Source: Bothriochloa decipiens (taxonomy: Eukaryota; Streptophyta; Magnoliopsida; Poales; Poaceae). From it: DNA of 64,000 nt. Made by a program: the position numbers and the translations under genes. The notes beneath the pieces were generated by a model that was not told the origin of the DNA, did no database searches, and saw nothing but the letters and a program-made list of their open reading frames with translations. Positions 11,801-22,770 of the stretch are shown here, piece by piece; positions within the stretch are counted from its first letter, which is position 1; every line of letters begins with the position of its first letter. The stretch lies in contig CM041630.1 of the NCBI GenBank assembly GCA_023333625.1, positions 28,485,849 to 28,549,848 of the forward strand, read 5' to 3'.

Positions 11801-13451
11801 ATGTCCGACACACGGCCTGATTAACTAATGAGATCATCCGGTCGCATCAGTTTGGTGGTTGAAGAGGTTTGCTTGTTTCAACCCAGCGCATGTGATATTC
11901 TGACATTGTAATTATGACCAGGCCGGACACATCCCATGTTGTGGATGGAGCTTGCTTTAGTGGGAAGTTTAATCTATAGGAGATGGGTGACTGTTATCAC
12001 TAATTAATGTAAGCGAAAGTTATTAATGCATTGCTTTTTGTTGAAGTATGCTGTCTGTAGGGAATACTGTCTCTAGGGTATGCTTTATGTTGATCATCTT
12101 GCTCACCTAAACTTTATAAGCCCGACTTATAAGCACTGTACAATGTTCTTCTCTTAGAATAGCATTAACCTGCTTATCAGCTGCAGGAGTGTCATTTTTT
12201 ATGTATTTTAAGACATGTCTCATTGGTATCACTTTACATTTGTACGTATTGCCACTGATCTCGCATTTGTTAAACCATGTTGGTTGACATAGAAATGTGT
12301 AGCAATTTTTTAGTCATCGAAATTTAGTGCATACGAATGGAACTCCGACGGCTGCACAAAGGATCTTGTTGGACACTGTTCCGAGACATGACGGCTCCTT
12401 GGCATAGACGTGCTCTGTTTTTGCCTTATCAATTACGGAGGATGTTGTCAGACACGTTCAACTAGATGCAGTTGAACATGGTGCATACAAGACCACATAA
12501 TAAAGAGTAAAGCATGTGGATGATACATGAATGAGAAAAAATATGCTTTCTAAGTATTGAGTTCAACTTTTTCCTGCTCGTCACACAAGAAGGCTATTGA
12601 CATATTGCTACCGGAGTAGGCGATTGATGCAGTGCTCTCTGTTTGCCAGCAGATTAATTGGTACGACAATCAAAACAGACAATCCTTCATGCTTTGTCCT
12701 ACGATACCAAATCGGCAATAGTTGGACTTTCTTCGGATACCAAATCGGCAATGGTCGTACTTTCTTATGTTCGTAGTAGTAAAACTCAACAGCTACCTCT
12801 CGTAGAGTAAGATTTCCCTTGATGCACATGGGATGGTCCGACTCTTGTATCTTTGACCGGGCCGGACACAGCCCATGTCATACAGGGAATTTGCTTCAGT
12901 GGACTGCACATGGTACGTGGGCCATGGCTCCATAGGAAAGTCTGACACCTTGCCTGATGGACTAATGAGATCGTCTTGCCACACCAGTTCTCTCAGAGTA
13001 CGTTACATATGTACGTATTACCACTGATCTCGCATTTGCAAACCATGTTGGTTGACAAAGAAACGTGTACTCTATTTTTTAGTCGTCAAAATTTAGTGCA
13101 TACGAATGAAAGTCCAATGGCTGCACAAAGGATCTCTTTGGACCCTGTTCAGCCCGCATGTTACTTGTTTTAGCTTGTTCCGGTTTGTTTCCTCTTACAG
13201 AATACTATTGTTTCAGCCAAAATATGCCGACTTTTCCACCAACTGAATAGGGCCAAAGAAAGCATTGAAGAGGGCCCCACAACTAGCATCTCTGTCCATT
13301 GTCCTTCACTCAATTGCTACTGTATACCACTGCTCTCTCTTTTTCTCTTCCTCTCTGACATAGCATCTGTATCATGAGCTTAGGGATAGACCAAAGACTG
13401 GGTCGATGCAGATGAAAGCCAATCCCCTAAAACCCGGGCCCTGTTCATCAA
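8899..13451. repeat. Repeat B, block 1 (four to five diverged units)
   Basis: The landmark 'aaagtcygacaccttgctgg' plus 'ttgaactc' recurs at about 8,899, 10,041, 11,446, 11,766 and 12,933, giving steps of about 1,140, 1,405, 320 and 1,170 bp. Each unit goes on with 'cctgatggactaatgagatc', 'cagttcggtggggcg', 'cttgccttgtagtgattaac' and 'gttcaactagatgcagttg'. Units differ by insertions, deletions and many substitutions. There is no long open reading frame shared by all. I cannot assign the family to a known transposon type, and no terminal repeats or target duplications were found. Confidence 0.75.
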
Positions 13452-14089
13452 ACAGCAAATTCAACATCGGGTAGCCTTTAAATCGTCCTCTACCATTAGT
13501 TGCCCCAGCTCCAAACCAGTTGTAGTCATAGCTACAAACTAAGCCACTCGACCCATAGAGTCGCTATCGCCATGAGCTCTGCCCCAAATCATGAAGCCTA
13601 GTTTTCCACTTTCACACAGTGTGTCGGGTCGATAAGGAAGTGGATCAATCCCTTAATCAGCAAGGCGCCATCTGCTGGGAGCAGTGGTGAAACAGTTTTC
13701 TCTATGACCTTGCAACGCGAGGTCACCAGGACCTTCAAACCCAGAGGTCTATATAACACCCCAAAAATTTACATTTTGGGTTGTTATTAGAAAGCGCTAA
13801 ATAAAATGTGCTTTTCTATATTTTTTTTAGAAAACAATAGAATGGGTTTGTGCTTGGTGCTCTGCTTGGTTTTGCTGGCGTGAAAAAGAATTTTCTAAAC
13901 CTCGAGCAAGTCACGTCTAGGTTTTCTTCAAATTTGAAAATAAAGCTTTGGAAACCCAAGTTTGCCTTGAGAAGGTTTTGGGAAAACATTTTTAGAAAAA
14001 TCCTTTCTCTTGCTTAGAGAGAGAGAGAGAGTTTTCTTTTTCCTCTGTAGTGTTGGCCACCGCTCTAACTAGACACCATCCCCTATCAA

Positions 14090-14880
14090 GCTCCAGTCAT
14101 CTCAGGCTTACCCTAGCCTATCCTGGCCTGACCTAACTTGATCTGGCCTCGCCTAGCCTTAACTGGCCAGCTCTGGCTAGTCCTGGCCAGCCCTAGCCGG
14201 CCACGGCCACCCTGGCCAGGCAAGCAGTAACCGCAGCCGGCCAGCAGTGGCCAAACTTGGCCATCAGCTCCTAACTTGATTTGGCCAGCTCCTATCTAGC
14301 CTGGGCCACACCTAGCCTCACACAGCCTAATCTGGCCAACCACGGCTAGCTACAGCCACCTGTGGCCACATCCAGCCGGCCATGGCCAACTCTGGCCGGA
14401 CATAGCCAGCCCAGTCCGTCCATTAGCGGCCATAAGTAGCCGCCGCCAGCCCAACGGGCCAAGCCCAGCGACTTTAGCCCCACCGGTTCCCCGCCGACCT
14501 ATAAATAGGGCTAGCCCGTGCGCCGATGCCCCTTGGCAAACCCTAGCCGCACGCAGCCGCCCACAGCCAGCCGCTGCCGGCCACAGCCAGTCTCCGCTGG
14601 CCATAGCCAGCCGTCGCCGGCCACAGTCGGTCGCTGCCGCCGCCGCCGGCCGACCACGTCCCACGCGCCGCCGCTGGCCATAGCAGGCCTTATCTGGCTG
14701 TCGCTGGCCATAGCAGGCCTCATCTGGCAGCCACCGGCCGTTGCAGGCCGCATCTGGCCACCGCAGCCGGCCGTAGAAGGCCGCAGCGAGCCGTTGCTGG
14801 CCGTAGCAGGCCGTAGCAGGCCACCGCTGGCCCCAGCAGGCCAGGGCCGAGGCCCCTTCACCCGGCGCGAGCAGCAGCAT
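14090..14880. repeat. GC-rich degenerate CTGGCC/CCGGCC minisatellite in the LTR
   Basis: Short units built on 'ctggcc', 'agccggcca' and 'ctggccatagcaggcc' repeat irregularly through this stretch. The repeat opens long frames on both strands that are simple-sequence artefacts. It lies around the predicted LTR promoter, so it probably belongs to the U3/R part. Confidence 0.8.
14500..14507 (+). promoter_or_regulatory. TATA box of the 3.76-kb LTR
   Basis: TATAAATA stands in a GC-rich context (gaccTATAAATAgggc) followed about 25-30 bases on by a likely transcription start region. It marks plus-strand LTR orientation. Confidence 0.6.
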
Positions 14881-17800
14881 GGCTGCCATGGCCATGACCT
14901 GGAGGGGAAGATGGACAGAGGTAGAAGATGATGTATTTATGACTTTGCCACCAAGCGATTTATTTACAGTTACGCCATCGATCGTTTAATCCCCGTCGTT
15001 TCACCGTTTTAACTCCGATTTGAGTGATTCCAATTGCGTTAGTTTCGTGTCATCGCGATCTATGCAGGAGTAGTAAAATTTATCATGTATCTAATTTATG
15101 AATATATTTTTTTGATAACTATTTAATAGTCTTCTAATTAAAAGTAACCTAGGGTTACATTTTCCGTTCTCGTTGCTTTGCGAAAGTGTCGACGTATGTT
15201 GCTTGTTATGAATAATATTTGTCACATCATGTGTCTATCTTGTTTAATTAATTTATGCTCTCTTTTGTAAAAGTAATTTTAGGTTTATACCTAGAGTGTT
15301 CGTACATGCCTGTCAATATGACTAGTACCAATTTACATGCTTCTTTATTAATTATGCCTTGTGTAGTTTTACATTGAAACTTGTTATGTTTCTTATAGTG
15401 GTTCTCACATGCTTATAAGTTGGATCATATTAGTGTTTGACTTAGTTTACTTTCACATCGGTCTTTAATACTAATATGTTTTATATCAGCAATAATGTCT
15501 TTTCGTTAATGGCATGCTTAGTTCAACCTTGAATCAGAAATGCTCTATGTTTAATATAACATGTCTTGTCGTTTATGTCCTGCTTAAATTAATCTTTAAG
15601 CATATGATGTTTTCTTTAATGCTCTCGCATGTTCTAAGCTTTATAAATTATGAATGTTTAATTGGCTTAGATAACATAATTGCTTCTAAATAGAGTATTA
15701 CTAATGTTTAACCCTGCTTTATATTTCAACATCATCCAACTGATTTGACTTTATGTCTTTCTTACATGTTCTGCATCTTGCTTTAGTAAATGTATCAATC
15801 TTAAAGTTTGTATCTGTGCTTGTTGCAAGTACCTCGATAGCCGTGTTTTCTTTAACGATAGATCCATCGTTTGTCGTTCTCGCGCTCTTATGATCGTAGC
15901 ACCGAGTTTGGCCATTTAGACCGTTCTATTTTTAGTTCCCCCTTTTGATTGGTGTATTGTTCTTAGTCTTGTCTTTTTGTGTGTTTGTTTGTGTTGTTTG
16001 GTTGCTGCGACTAGACGAAGAGCGGTTTGTTAATGCCGAAGACTAAGCAGAGGACCGACAAGTGCAGCTGAAGCTGGAGGCCAGAAGAGCAGCTAGACTT
16101 TGGATTTAAGGCAAGTACAGGCATTCTTTTGAACATATTGCGCCTATTCATGTTTAAGTAAATTCACTGCATGTGTCCTAAATCGGCAAACCATAGGACT
16201 TACTAGCCACTTTACCCAAAGTTATCCTATGGGGGTATTAGTTGTTAGGTTTTAGGTTGCTAGTGCTCTATTGCTTAATGAAGATAAAACTTGCTTCTTA
16301 AAACATGTTGGAGCTGTGGGCTCTTGGCTTCGGCCGTTGGAGAAGTTGATGCATGACCGCATCGTTGGTTGGCGGTGAAAGAAGGGGGAATGGATGTTAG
16401 TGGGCTCGTAGTGACGGGGGGCATCCGTATCTCCTCCCCCTTGTGGACCTTTCGTGGAGCGGCAACTTGGGACTTCCATACAGCTCCAGGCTAATGGGCT
16501 CTGGCTTGGTTTATTAGCGGGACCATCATGGGCAGGAGACAGCTTACCGACGGGTGGCCATGGCTATGGTTGTTGGGGCTTGTTTACAAGTATTTAGTAT
16601 GGGAGGGGCTGTGGATCCGTGATGGGGGCGGCCTCACGGGGAAGTCTCCCATACGCTTGGACTCAAGGCTGGCGGGTTGTTACTGCCTATGACCCTGTGA
16701 AGGACCTCGTTGTGACCTCTGCCAGCCTATCATGGTAATAGGCTAAGAGACTTGCAACCTCGGGCATAAAGAGTAATCATGATCTAGAGTGAAAGTGTAC
16801 ACCTCTGCGCAGAGTTAAAATCGGTATATCGTCCGTGCTCACGGTCACGAGCGGCCCGGATCCTCGCATGATTAGCCAAATGGTTTAAGCTGTGAAATCA
16901 TGGTGATGTTGCTGAGGTTGCTACCTCGGGTATTATCGGGATGGCTATCCTGTGTTCCTTTGAGATGGCTATCTCATGTTTAATGTTGTTAATGATATAT
17001 GTTTATATCTATGATGCTGAATGACACATTAATTGTTACTTGAACCTTAACAAAGGGTTGGGTGCTTCAACCAAGTTGATTATAGAATAGGTTGCTAAGT
17101 AAAAATCTTAATTGCTACATTAAAATGCTACCGCAGTCTACCTTTCAGCTTTACCTTGTACTAGCCTTGCATGTCATTACTTTCCGTCTGTACTTTCTGA
17201 GTTTCGACATGGAACTCACTCTTGCTATAGTTTGTAGTGAAGTGTTTCTCAAAGGAAGGATAAAGAAGTTGGGTATTGGAAGTGTTTGGCATACGGAGCC
17301 CCCAATCAACAGTCCCTGAGAAGAATGAAGACTGAAGAGAAGTCTTAGCCAGCGTTCCACGTTACTCTGATTGTGTAAGTGTTAAATATATATGTTTTCG
17401 CTATATAATACATTATTTTCCTGATATTACCATTTTCCGCTGTATGTGTGGACTTCCTGGGCACACATATGATGACCTCTGGTCTTCTTTGGAAACTAGG
17501 GTGTGACAGTCTACGCCGGCTAGTGCAGGTCAGTTATGGTTATGTAGGAGGTGGAGCCAACAAGACCTTCACCATGACTCAAGACGTGGGCATCCTCGGC
17601 GACAAGGAAGGTGTTCGTGCTGTCCTTCTCACTTTATGAGGACAGTCACGCCCCTACAGCTGCTCAGACTCACCGAATCCAGTGGGAGGACATCCTACCC
17701 GAGTCTCTGGTTCGTGTACTTGCGGCCATGGCGCACCAGGCCTGCTATGATGGCTGTATCGCCCACACGACGATTGGGCTTGTGGTCAAACAACAAATCA

Positions 17801-17982
17801 AGTTCTGTGTGTCAGCTACTCTCCTGGCGGCCTGCCTAGAGGCAGCACCAGCGGGGTCTCAACTATGCGGCATCTGCTTGAGCTGTAAAGCTTATATTGG
17901 GGTGCCCTGCTACAAAGGCGCATTCCACCATGAGTGCATCGCCGAATGGTTCGACAGGGAGTCCACATGTCAAAACTGCTGA

Positions 17983-20750
17983 AGCAATTTGTCTAGGCAT
18001 CTCCACCCGATAGTGCAGATCTGCCTCAAACTCTACACTGAGCAGTAGGATGGCTAATGATCTATAGTTAGAACTCGTATGTCTTGGTTGTATCTAGGTG
18101 AATTTTGAGCTGGGTATGGTGAATGAAGGCGTGGTTATGTACTGAACTAGTGTCGTTGCTGATCTCAAGATAACCATGATCCTTGTATCTAGTAGCACTA
18201 CTATCTTATTTTTATGCATGTAATGTGTGCAGTTGTGCTGTCATGTTATATTTGTATCATTTCGCTACACATGAGATAGTCTGAGCTTGAAAATTCAGAT
18301 TGGGCCAGACACTAGTATCTCTTGGCAACCACACAGTGTTTCTATGAGAGAAGCACACGTGCCATAGGTGTTAAAATTGCTTTAGCAAATTGCACATAAT
18401 GAATGTAACTGGTTCACCCTTCACGCGGAGTAGCAAATAAAGGGTGCCCCAGAAAACTAATCACTTCAACTGGTGAATTCACAAAAGAGTAATAGTCATT
18501 GTCTGGCGTGTCCTAACAAAAGAGTGCCGGACCTTCTTGTATAATAGAAGGTGCACTGTTGACTAACATTTACGGAGAATGCCCTCATAACATTTAATAT
18601 GGGAACTGCCGCATTGCCTTCTAATGACGCGGTGTGACGGTTTCGATGGCCTCTCCAAGGTTTCATAGGGAGGTTATGTAAGTCATAAAACCAGCCATAA
18701 GATGAAATCAACCCATGTTCAAATATAGCTTGCAAGAAAAAATAAAGAAATGATGAGATTAATTAGTATGTCTTTGTAGCACCGACGTCTAACACTTGTA
18801 ACCAGGGACGAAGCCACGTTGGTTCTCCGAGGAGGATGTTGTCAGACACGTTAAAATGTTCAGCGGCTAGACTTTCTTGTCTGTGCAATAGCATTACAGC
18901 AACAACTGCTACTCGATTCTGCTTTAGGATGCGGCTAAACTGGATCCTCGCTGCCAGATAGGATCATAGGAAAGTCATTCAAAATAGACAATCCTTCATG
19001 CTTCGTCCTACAAGATCAAATTGGAAGCGGTCGGACTTTTTTCCATTCGCAGCAAAACTCAACAGCTACGTCTTGCAGAGTAAGATTTCCCTTGATGCAA
19101 ATGGGATGATCCAACTCTTGTATCTTTGACTGGGCCGAACACAACCCACGTCATATAGGGAATTCGCTTCGGTGGACTGCACATGGTACGCGGGCCATGG
19201 CTCCATAGGAAAGTCCAACCTTGCTAGTTGAACTCACAAGAACGTCTGACGCACTGCCTGATGGACTAATGAGATCATCTGGCCATACCAGTTCGGTGGG
19301 GCGCAGAGGTTTGCTTGTTTCAACCCAGCTAGGTTAACCTTTTCAGATTTTGTTCATCCCTATTTTTACTCTTTTCGCATGAACTTGTTGTCTGTGGGAT
19401 GACACAGCGAACTATTATCAAGACATGTTAACATGTGTAGTTAGGATTATTTTGATGCCTAATGTTATTGTTGCATGACTTGCTTTCATTTGTGGGATAC
19501 CGATGCTCACTATTAAAATGAAGTCATGATAATCAGCTCTAGTTAGAACGAGTATGTCTTGGTAGTAGTTGGATCACATTGATTACTAGTAGCCTTGCCT
19601 TGTAGTGATTAACATGACTGGTGCATACCTTTCCATGTGTATATACACAATGCCACATCAATGTGATGGAGGTCATGCAAGTCATAGAACCACCAATAAG
19701 AGGACATTAACCGCTTTCAAGAAGCAACACAAAAAGGGTGAGATTAATATATATTTGTAGCACGGACATCTAACACATGTACGAGCGAAGCCACGTTGGT
19801 TATCCCTGGTGACATGCGCACCACGGTAAAACAAAAAGTTGCTAGTAGCTACATCCAATTTTCCATGTATTTTTTCCCTTTAAAATTGTATTTGTTCCTT
19901 GATATTTGATAGAGAGTGCAGCAGGGTTAGCTTTGAGCAGGCTTGGCCACTGCTTGTACCAAGCTATGTGGACAACTTTGGCCGTATCTACTATGGAGGA
20001 TGTTGTCAGACACGTTCAACTAGATGCAGTTGAACATGGTACATAAAAGATGACATAATAAACCATGTGAACGATACACAAATTCTACTTCGCGACACTA
20101 CCACGAACTAGCTGATTGTCCTTGTTGAGGCTAAAGTGGTGCTCCTTGTTCCTCTTCACTGGGTCCTTCCTTTCCTTCACTATCTCGATGCACACGAGAT
20201 GGTCTCAGCATTGCAATTCTGACTAAGCCGGCCAGTTCCCATGTAGTGCGCACATTTGTGCAAACATATTGGTTCATAGCGTAATGTTTACCATTATCTT
20301 GCTGCACATGAGATAGTTCAAGCATGGCAATTATGACCGGGTTGGACAAATATCCCTCTTGGTAACCACACATAGTTTCTTGGAGTGGAGCAAGCCTGGC
20401 ATAATGCAGAACACATGTGCGTAGGAGCTGAATTTGCTTCAGTGGACCGCACATTGAATGCAACTCATTCACCTTCACTTTCTAGTCTGCCCCTTGACAC
20501 ATGTGAAGGCCTGTGACCTATCACAATGGTATCTGACTATCCTGGCTCTTTATCGTAGACCTATCCCTCTGTTCACATTTTAGTTGTCACATAAGAAAGT
20601 CCGAAGTCTTGCTAGTTGAACTCAAGAGAACGTCGAATGCCCTGCCCGATGGACTAATGAGATTGTCCATCCACACCAGTTTGGTGGTGCGGAGTGGTTT
20701 GCTTGTGCTGTTCTAGTAAATTGGAAAGCTATCTATTTTGGAAAGCATCT
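17983..20750. repeat. Repeat B, block 2
   Basis: From about 18,050 the 3' flank of the RING-like relic runs directly into repeat B ('gatctatagttagaactcg', 'tatgtcttggt'). Further unit landmarks are at about 19,215 and 20,605. 19,200-20,560 is closely similar to 10,020-11,420 and 26,250-27,420 in order and content. No gene is supported apart from a weak shared minus-strand frame described separately. Confidence 0.75.
20131..20478 (-). other. Minus-strand frame shared by three repeat B units, unknown
   Basis: This 115-codon frame contains HYARLAPLQETMCG, MNQYVCTNVRTTWELAG and RPSRVHRDSEGKEGP. Nearly the same peptide is open at 26843-27340 (165 codons). It is present but interrupted at about 10,861-11,352. 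I recognise no domain. Conservation may only reflect recent duplication of the DNA, so I do not call a gene. Confidence 0.2.
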
Positions 20751-20872
20751 AAACTGTGGTTTTTAGAGATCTATTTTACAAAATCTCTTTATCGCTAGAT
20801 TTCTCCTTTTTTGATTTGATGTTTCAAACCTCCAATGATAGATTGTTGTTCTATTCAATCCAATTCGCAGAT

Positions 20873-21202
20873 CTTCAGATGCAGCTCGACAATCTTCATC
20901 TTGCTGCTGCAAGAGCCACTCAAGCGATAAACGCCTAAGGGGAGTCTGAAGAGGAATGACTCCAAGACATCTAGTCCCGTCTTCAAGAAATTGTCCTCCA
21001 TGGAGTGTGCTCTAGAGCGTCTGGTGCTCTGGCCGCTGCTCAACATTCCTCATGTGTAAAGCTCTCTGTTTCCCTTGCGCCTTCCTTCATGGCATCATGC
21101 GAGGATGACGAGTTTGATGACCGAAAGGATGAGTTTTCTGCCTGTGCTGATGCCATTGCTTCGGTTACCCCTACTTCACCTATCATTAGTAGTGTCTTCT
21201 AA
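20873..21202 (+). pseudogene. Unrecognised coding relic with three stops
   Basis: One frame reads DLQMQLDNLHLAAARATQAI, then TAA, GESEEE, TGA, LQDI, TAG, SRLQEIVLHGVCSRAS, and on through an acidic stretch (CEDDEFDDRKDE) to a TAA. The frame never shifts and the codon pattern looks coding. Two of the stops are explicable as CGA to TGA and CAG to TAG. The start is unknown and no family was recognised. It sits between repeat B and the CACTA-like segment. Confidence 0.35.
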
Positions 21203-21933
21203 GAGTAGATTATAATAATCATGACTTTATCTGTAAACTTTTCATGAACCTCTCGCGGGCAGTGTATTGCAATGAGAACTGTAGGCTTAGCGTGAAATTG
21301 AATTTGTGCAATTGGAAATTGTAATTAGACATTGACTAGGAGGTCCGGCGCTTTTTGCTGAAAGCATACGCTAGGAGGTCCGGCACTCCGTTATTGTAAC
21401 TCGTCGGACAGGGTGTAATGCTATGATACACAAAAAAAACAATCTGAGCCATTAATTTATTAAATTTTATGAATTAATTAAATAAACAAACACCAAATGA
21501 AAACAAAGATAGATCTAAGAACTCTAAATGGTCTGATCTTGAAAAGTCATAAATACCAAGTTTGTTGAGCTCTTCAAGATCTACATTTGTTGGTTTGGTC
21601 AACCATTCATTTGACAAAGTTTGAACCATTCAAATTACCTATATGACATATGTAGATCATTATGAGATTAACAATCTTAGTTTTAAAAAGTTTTTCATTT
21701 GAGGTAATTTAGTGTCTTATTTGACCAAGTTTGACCCAATCAAATTTTGAATATAAAAATGTCAAAAAGAAAACTAAAATTTTAAATAGTTTGGAAGTAC
21801 AAAAAATAAAAAACTAAAGTAAAAAAATTTGTATTTGACCTTTAAATAAAAGATTTGAAAAAGAAACTAAATTTTAAACAGTTTGGAAATAAAAATAAAA
21901 TGAAAAACTAAAATGAAAAATTTTGTCAACAAC

Positions 21934-21968
21934 ATCACTGCCGGTTGGTACCAAGCGTCGGCAGTGAT
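21934..21968. repeat. Inverted repeat ATCACTGCCG / CGGCAGTGAT
   Basis: Perfect 10-bp arms (21934-21943 and 21959-21968) flank a 15-base loop containing ggttggtaccaagcg. CACTG-rich hairpins of this type occur in subterminal regions of CACTA elements, which is the basis for the tentative element call. Confidence 0.8.
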
Positions 21969-22079
21969 AGCCTTGCTGCTTCGGCTCCCAAGACGGCATG
22001 GGATACCGATGAGGCCATGGGGAAGCAGTGGTTGCATTGATTCCCCTGGGCGGCTCACGCGGAGGCCTCCCCGGGCCTT

Positions 22080-22085
22080 TATAAA
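22080..22085 (+). promoter_or_regulatory. TATA box before the coiled-coil ORF
   Basis: TATAAA in 'cctttataaactgtc' lies 73 bp upstream of the ATG at 22153, a plausible distance for a short 5' leader. Confidence 0.5.
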
Positions 22086-22152
22086 CTGTCATTCTTCCTC
22101 CTTTGTTAACAACTCTTCTTCGACCCTTCTCTTCTTATGCATTTCTTCGCTC

Positions 22153-22500
22153 ATGGAGTCCGGTGGCCACGGCGGCAACAATGGAGCAGGCCACAGGGGC
22201 CAGCGGATGATCAACCCAAACTTCATGTCCTCTAGTGGGCGCCATCTGCGCACACCGGAGAATTAGGTTCTCGGGTTGCGTGTCCGGCTTGACGACGAGC
22301 GGCACAGGTGCAGGGTGGCCGAGGTAGAGGCCGCCAACCTACATGAGGCGCTGCAGGTCGAGCGAACAGCCCACACGGCTACTGAGGAGGAGGCCACCAT
22401 GCTGTGTGAAGTGCTGCAGGCCGAGCAGACAGCCCACGCGGCTGCCGAGGCAGAGGAGGCAGCTGTTCACAGCCAGCTCGCAGTGGCGGGCGCCCGTTAG
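22153..22500 (+). pseudogene. Short Gly-rich/coiled-coil ORF with one in-frame stop
   Basis: The ATG at 22153 starts MESGGHGGNNGAGHRGQR. A TAG at 22264-22266 (after RTPEN) breaks the frame, which then continues unshifted to a TAG at 22500. The second half contains an internal duplication of about 25 residues: LHEALQVERTAHTATEEE then LCEVLQAEQTAHAAAEAE, Ala/Glu-rich and likely coiled coil. A single CAG-to-TAG change would explain the stop. The family is not recognised. It seems to belong to the surrounding CACTA-like segment rather than to the host. Confidence 0.45.
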
Positions 22501-22770
22501 GACGCGGCGATGCGATGTGGTGGAGTGCGACGTCAAATTCACCTGCTACAGGCATTGTAAATGTTATTCAAAGGCACACTTTGTATTATTCTTTATAGAA
22601 TGCACACAAGACGGTCCGGCTGTGTTTTGTTGTAACGCGCCAAACAATTCCTATTACGCTTTTGTGAAGTCGCCAAATGTGTGCACAGATAGGTGATTCC
22701 TAGACAAATTTCTTTGGCACAATTTTTTGACCAAACCACTGGGTGATGCCCTCCCACTGGCTTATCGTGA

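Larger units (their letters stand above)
13752..17508 (+). mobile_element. Solo LTR, 3,757 bp, probably Ty3/gypsy (Tekay/Del-like)
   Basis: The element starts TATAACACCCC, presumably a TG-to-TA change of the usual TGTAACACC, and ends GGGTGTGACA. It is flanked by an exact 5-bp duplication, GTCTA, at 13747-13751 and 17509-17513. No internal coding region, primer site or second LTR is present, so it is a solo LTR left by recombination. Length, first bases and a TATA box far from the 5' edge fit the very long LTRs of grass chromoviruses; the lineage is inference. It lies inside the coding sequence of the RING-like relic. Confidence 0.85.
13572..17982 (+). pseudogene. RING-H2-like zinc-finger pseudogene split by a solo LTR
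   Basis: Two pieces, 13572-13751 and 17514-17982, are separated by the LTR at 13752-17508 and its target duplication. The first piece opens with ATG (MSSAPNHEA), has a TAG at 13599-13601, then stays open to the insertion point. Dropping the LTR and one GTCTA copy, the frame continues without shift (KPRGL then RRLVQVSYGYVGGG) to a TGA at 17637-17639. There a one-base frameshift leads into YEDSHAPTAAQ and the C-terminal finger. The finger reads CGICLSC ... PCYKGAFHHECIAEWF ... STCQNC, matching C-x2-C ... C-x5-H-x2-C ... C-x2-C. The usual C-x-H pair is abnormal (CYKGAFHHEC), so zinc binding at the second site is doubtful. RING-H2 proteins are normally E3 ubiquitin ligases. The exact subfamily was not recognised. 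Its 3' flank (from about 18,050) belongs to repeat B. Confidence 0.65.
21470..22770 (+). mobile_element. CACTA-like non-autonomous segment (tentative)
   Basis: The AT-rich part 21,480-21,930 (aactctaaatggtctgatct, gagctcttcaagatctac) resembles internal sequence I recall from grass CACTA derivatives. It is followed by a CACTGCCGgttgg hairpin and a short gene with a TATA box. On both sides lie related blocks: 'caattggaaattgtaattag' at about 21,316 and 'caattggaaattgtaataag' at about 22,782, and 'caatctgagccattaattta' at about 21,440 and 'caatctgaaccattgattta' at about 22,887. I found no CACTA terminal repeats or 3-bp target duplication, so the borders are approximate. Confidence 0.4.

Noticed and set aside
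14350..14931. Long frames on both strands (up to 181 codons) in a GC-rich stretch
   Set aside because: They are translations of the CTGGCC minisatellite inside an LTR, repetitive and open in several frames at once.
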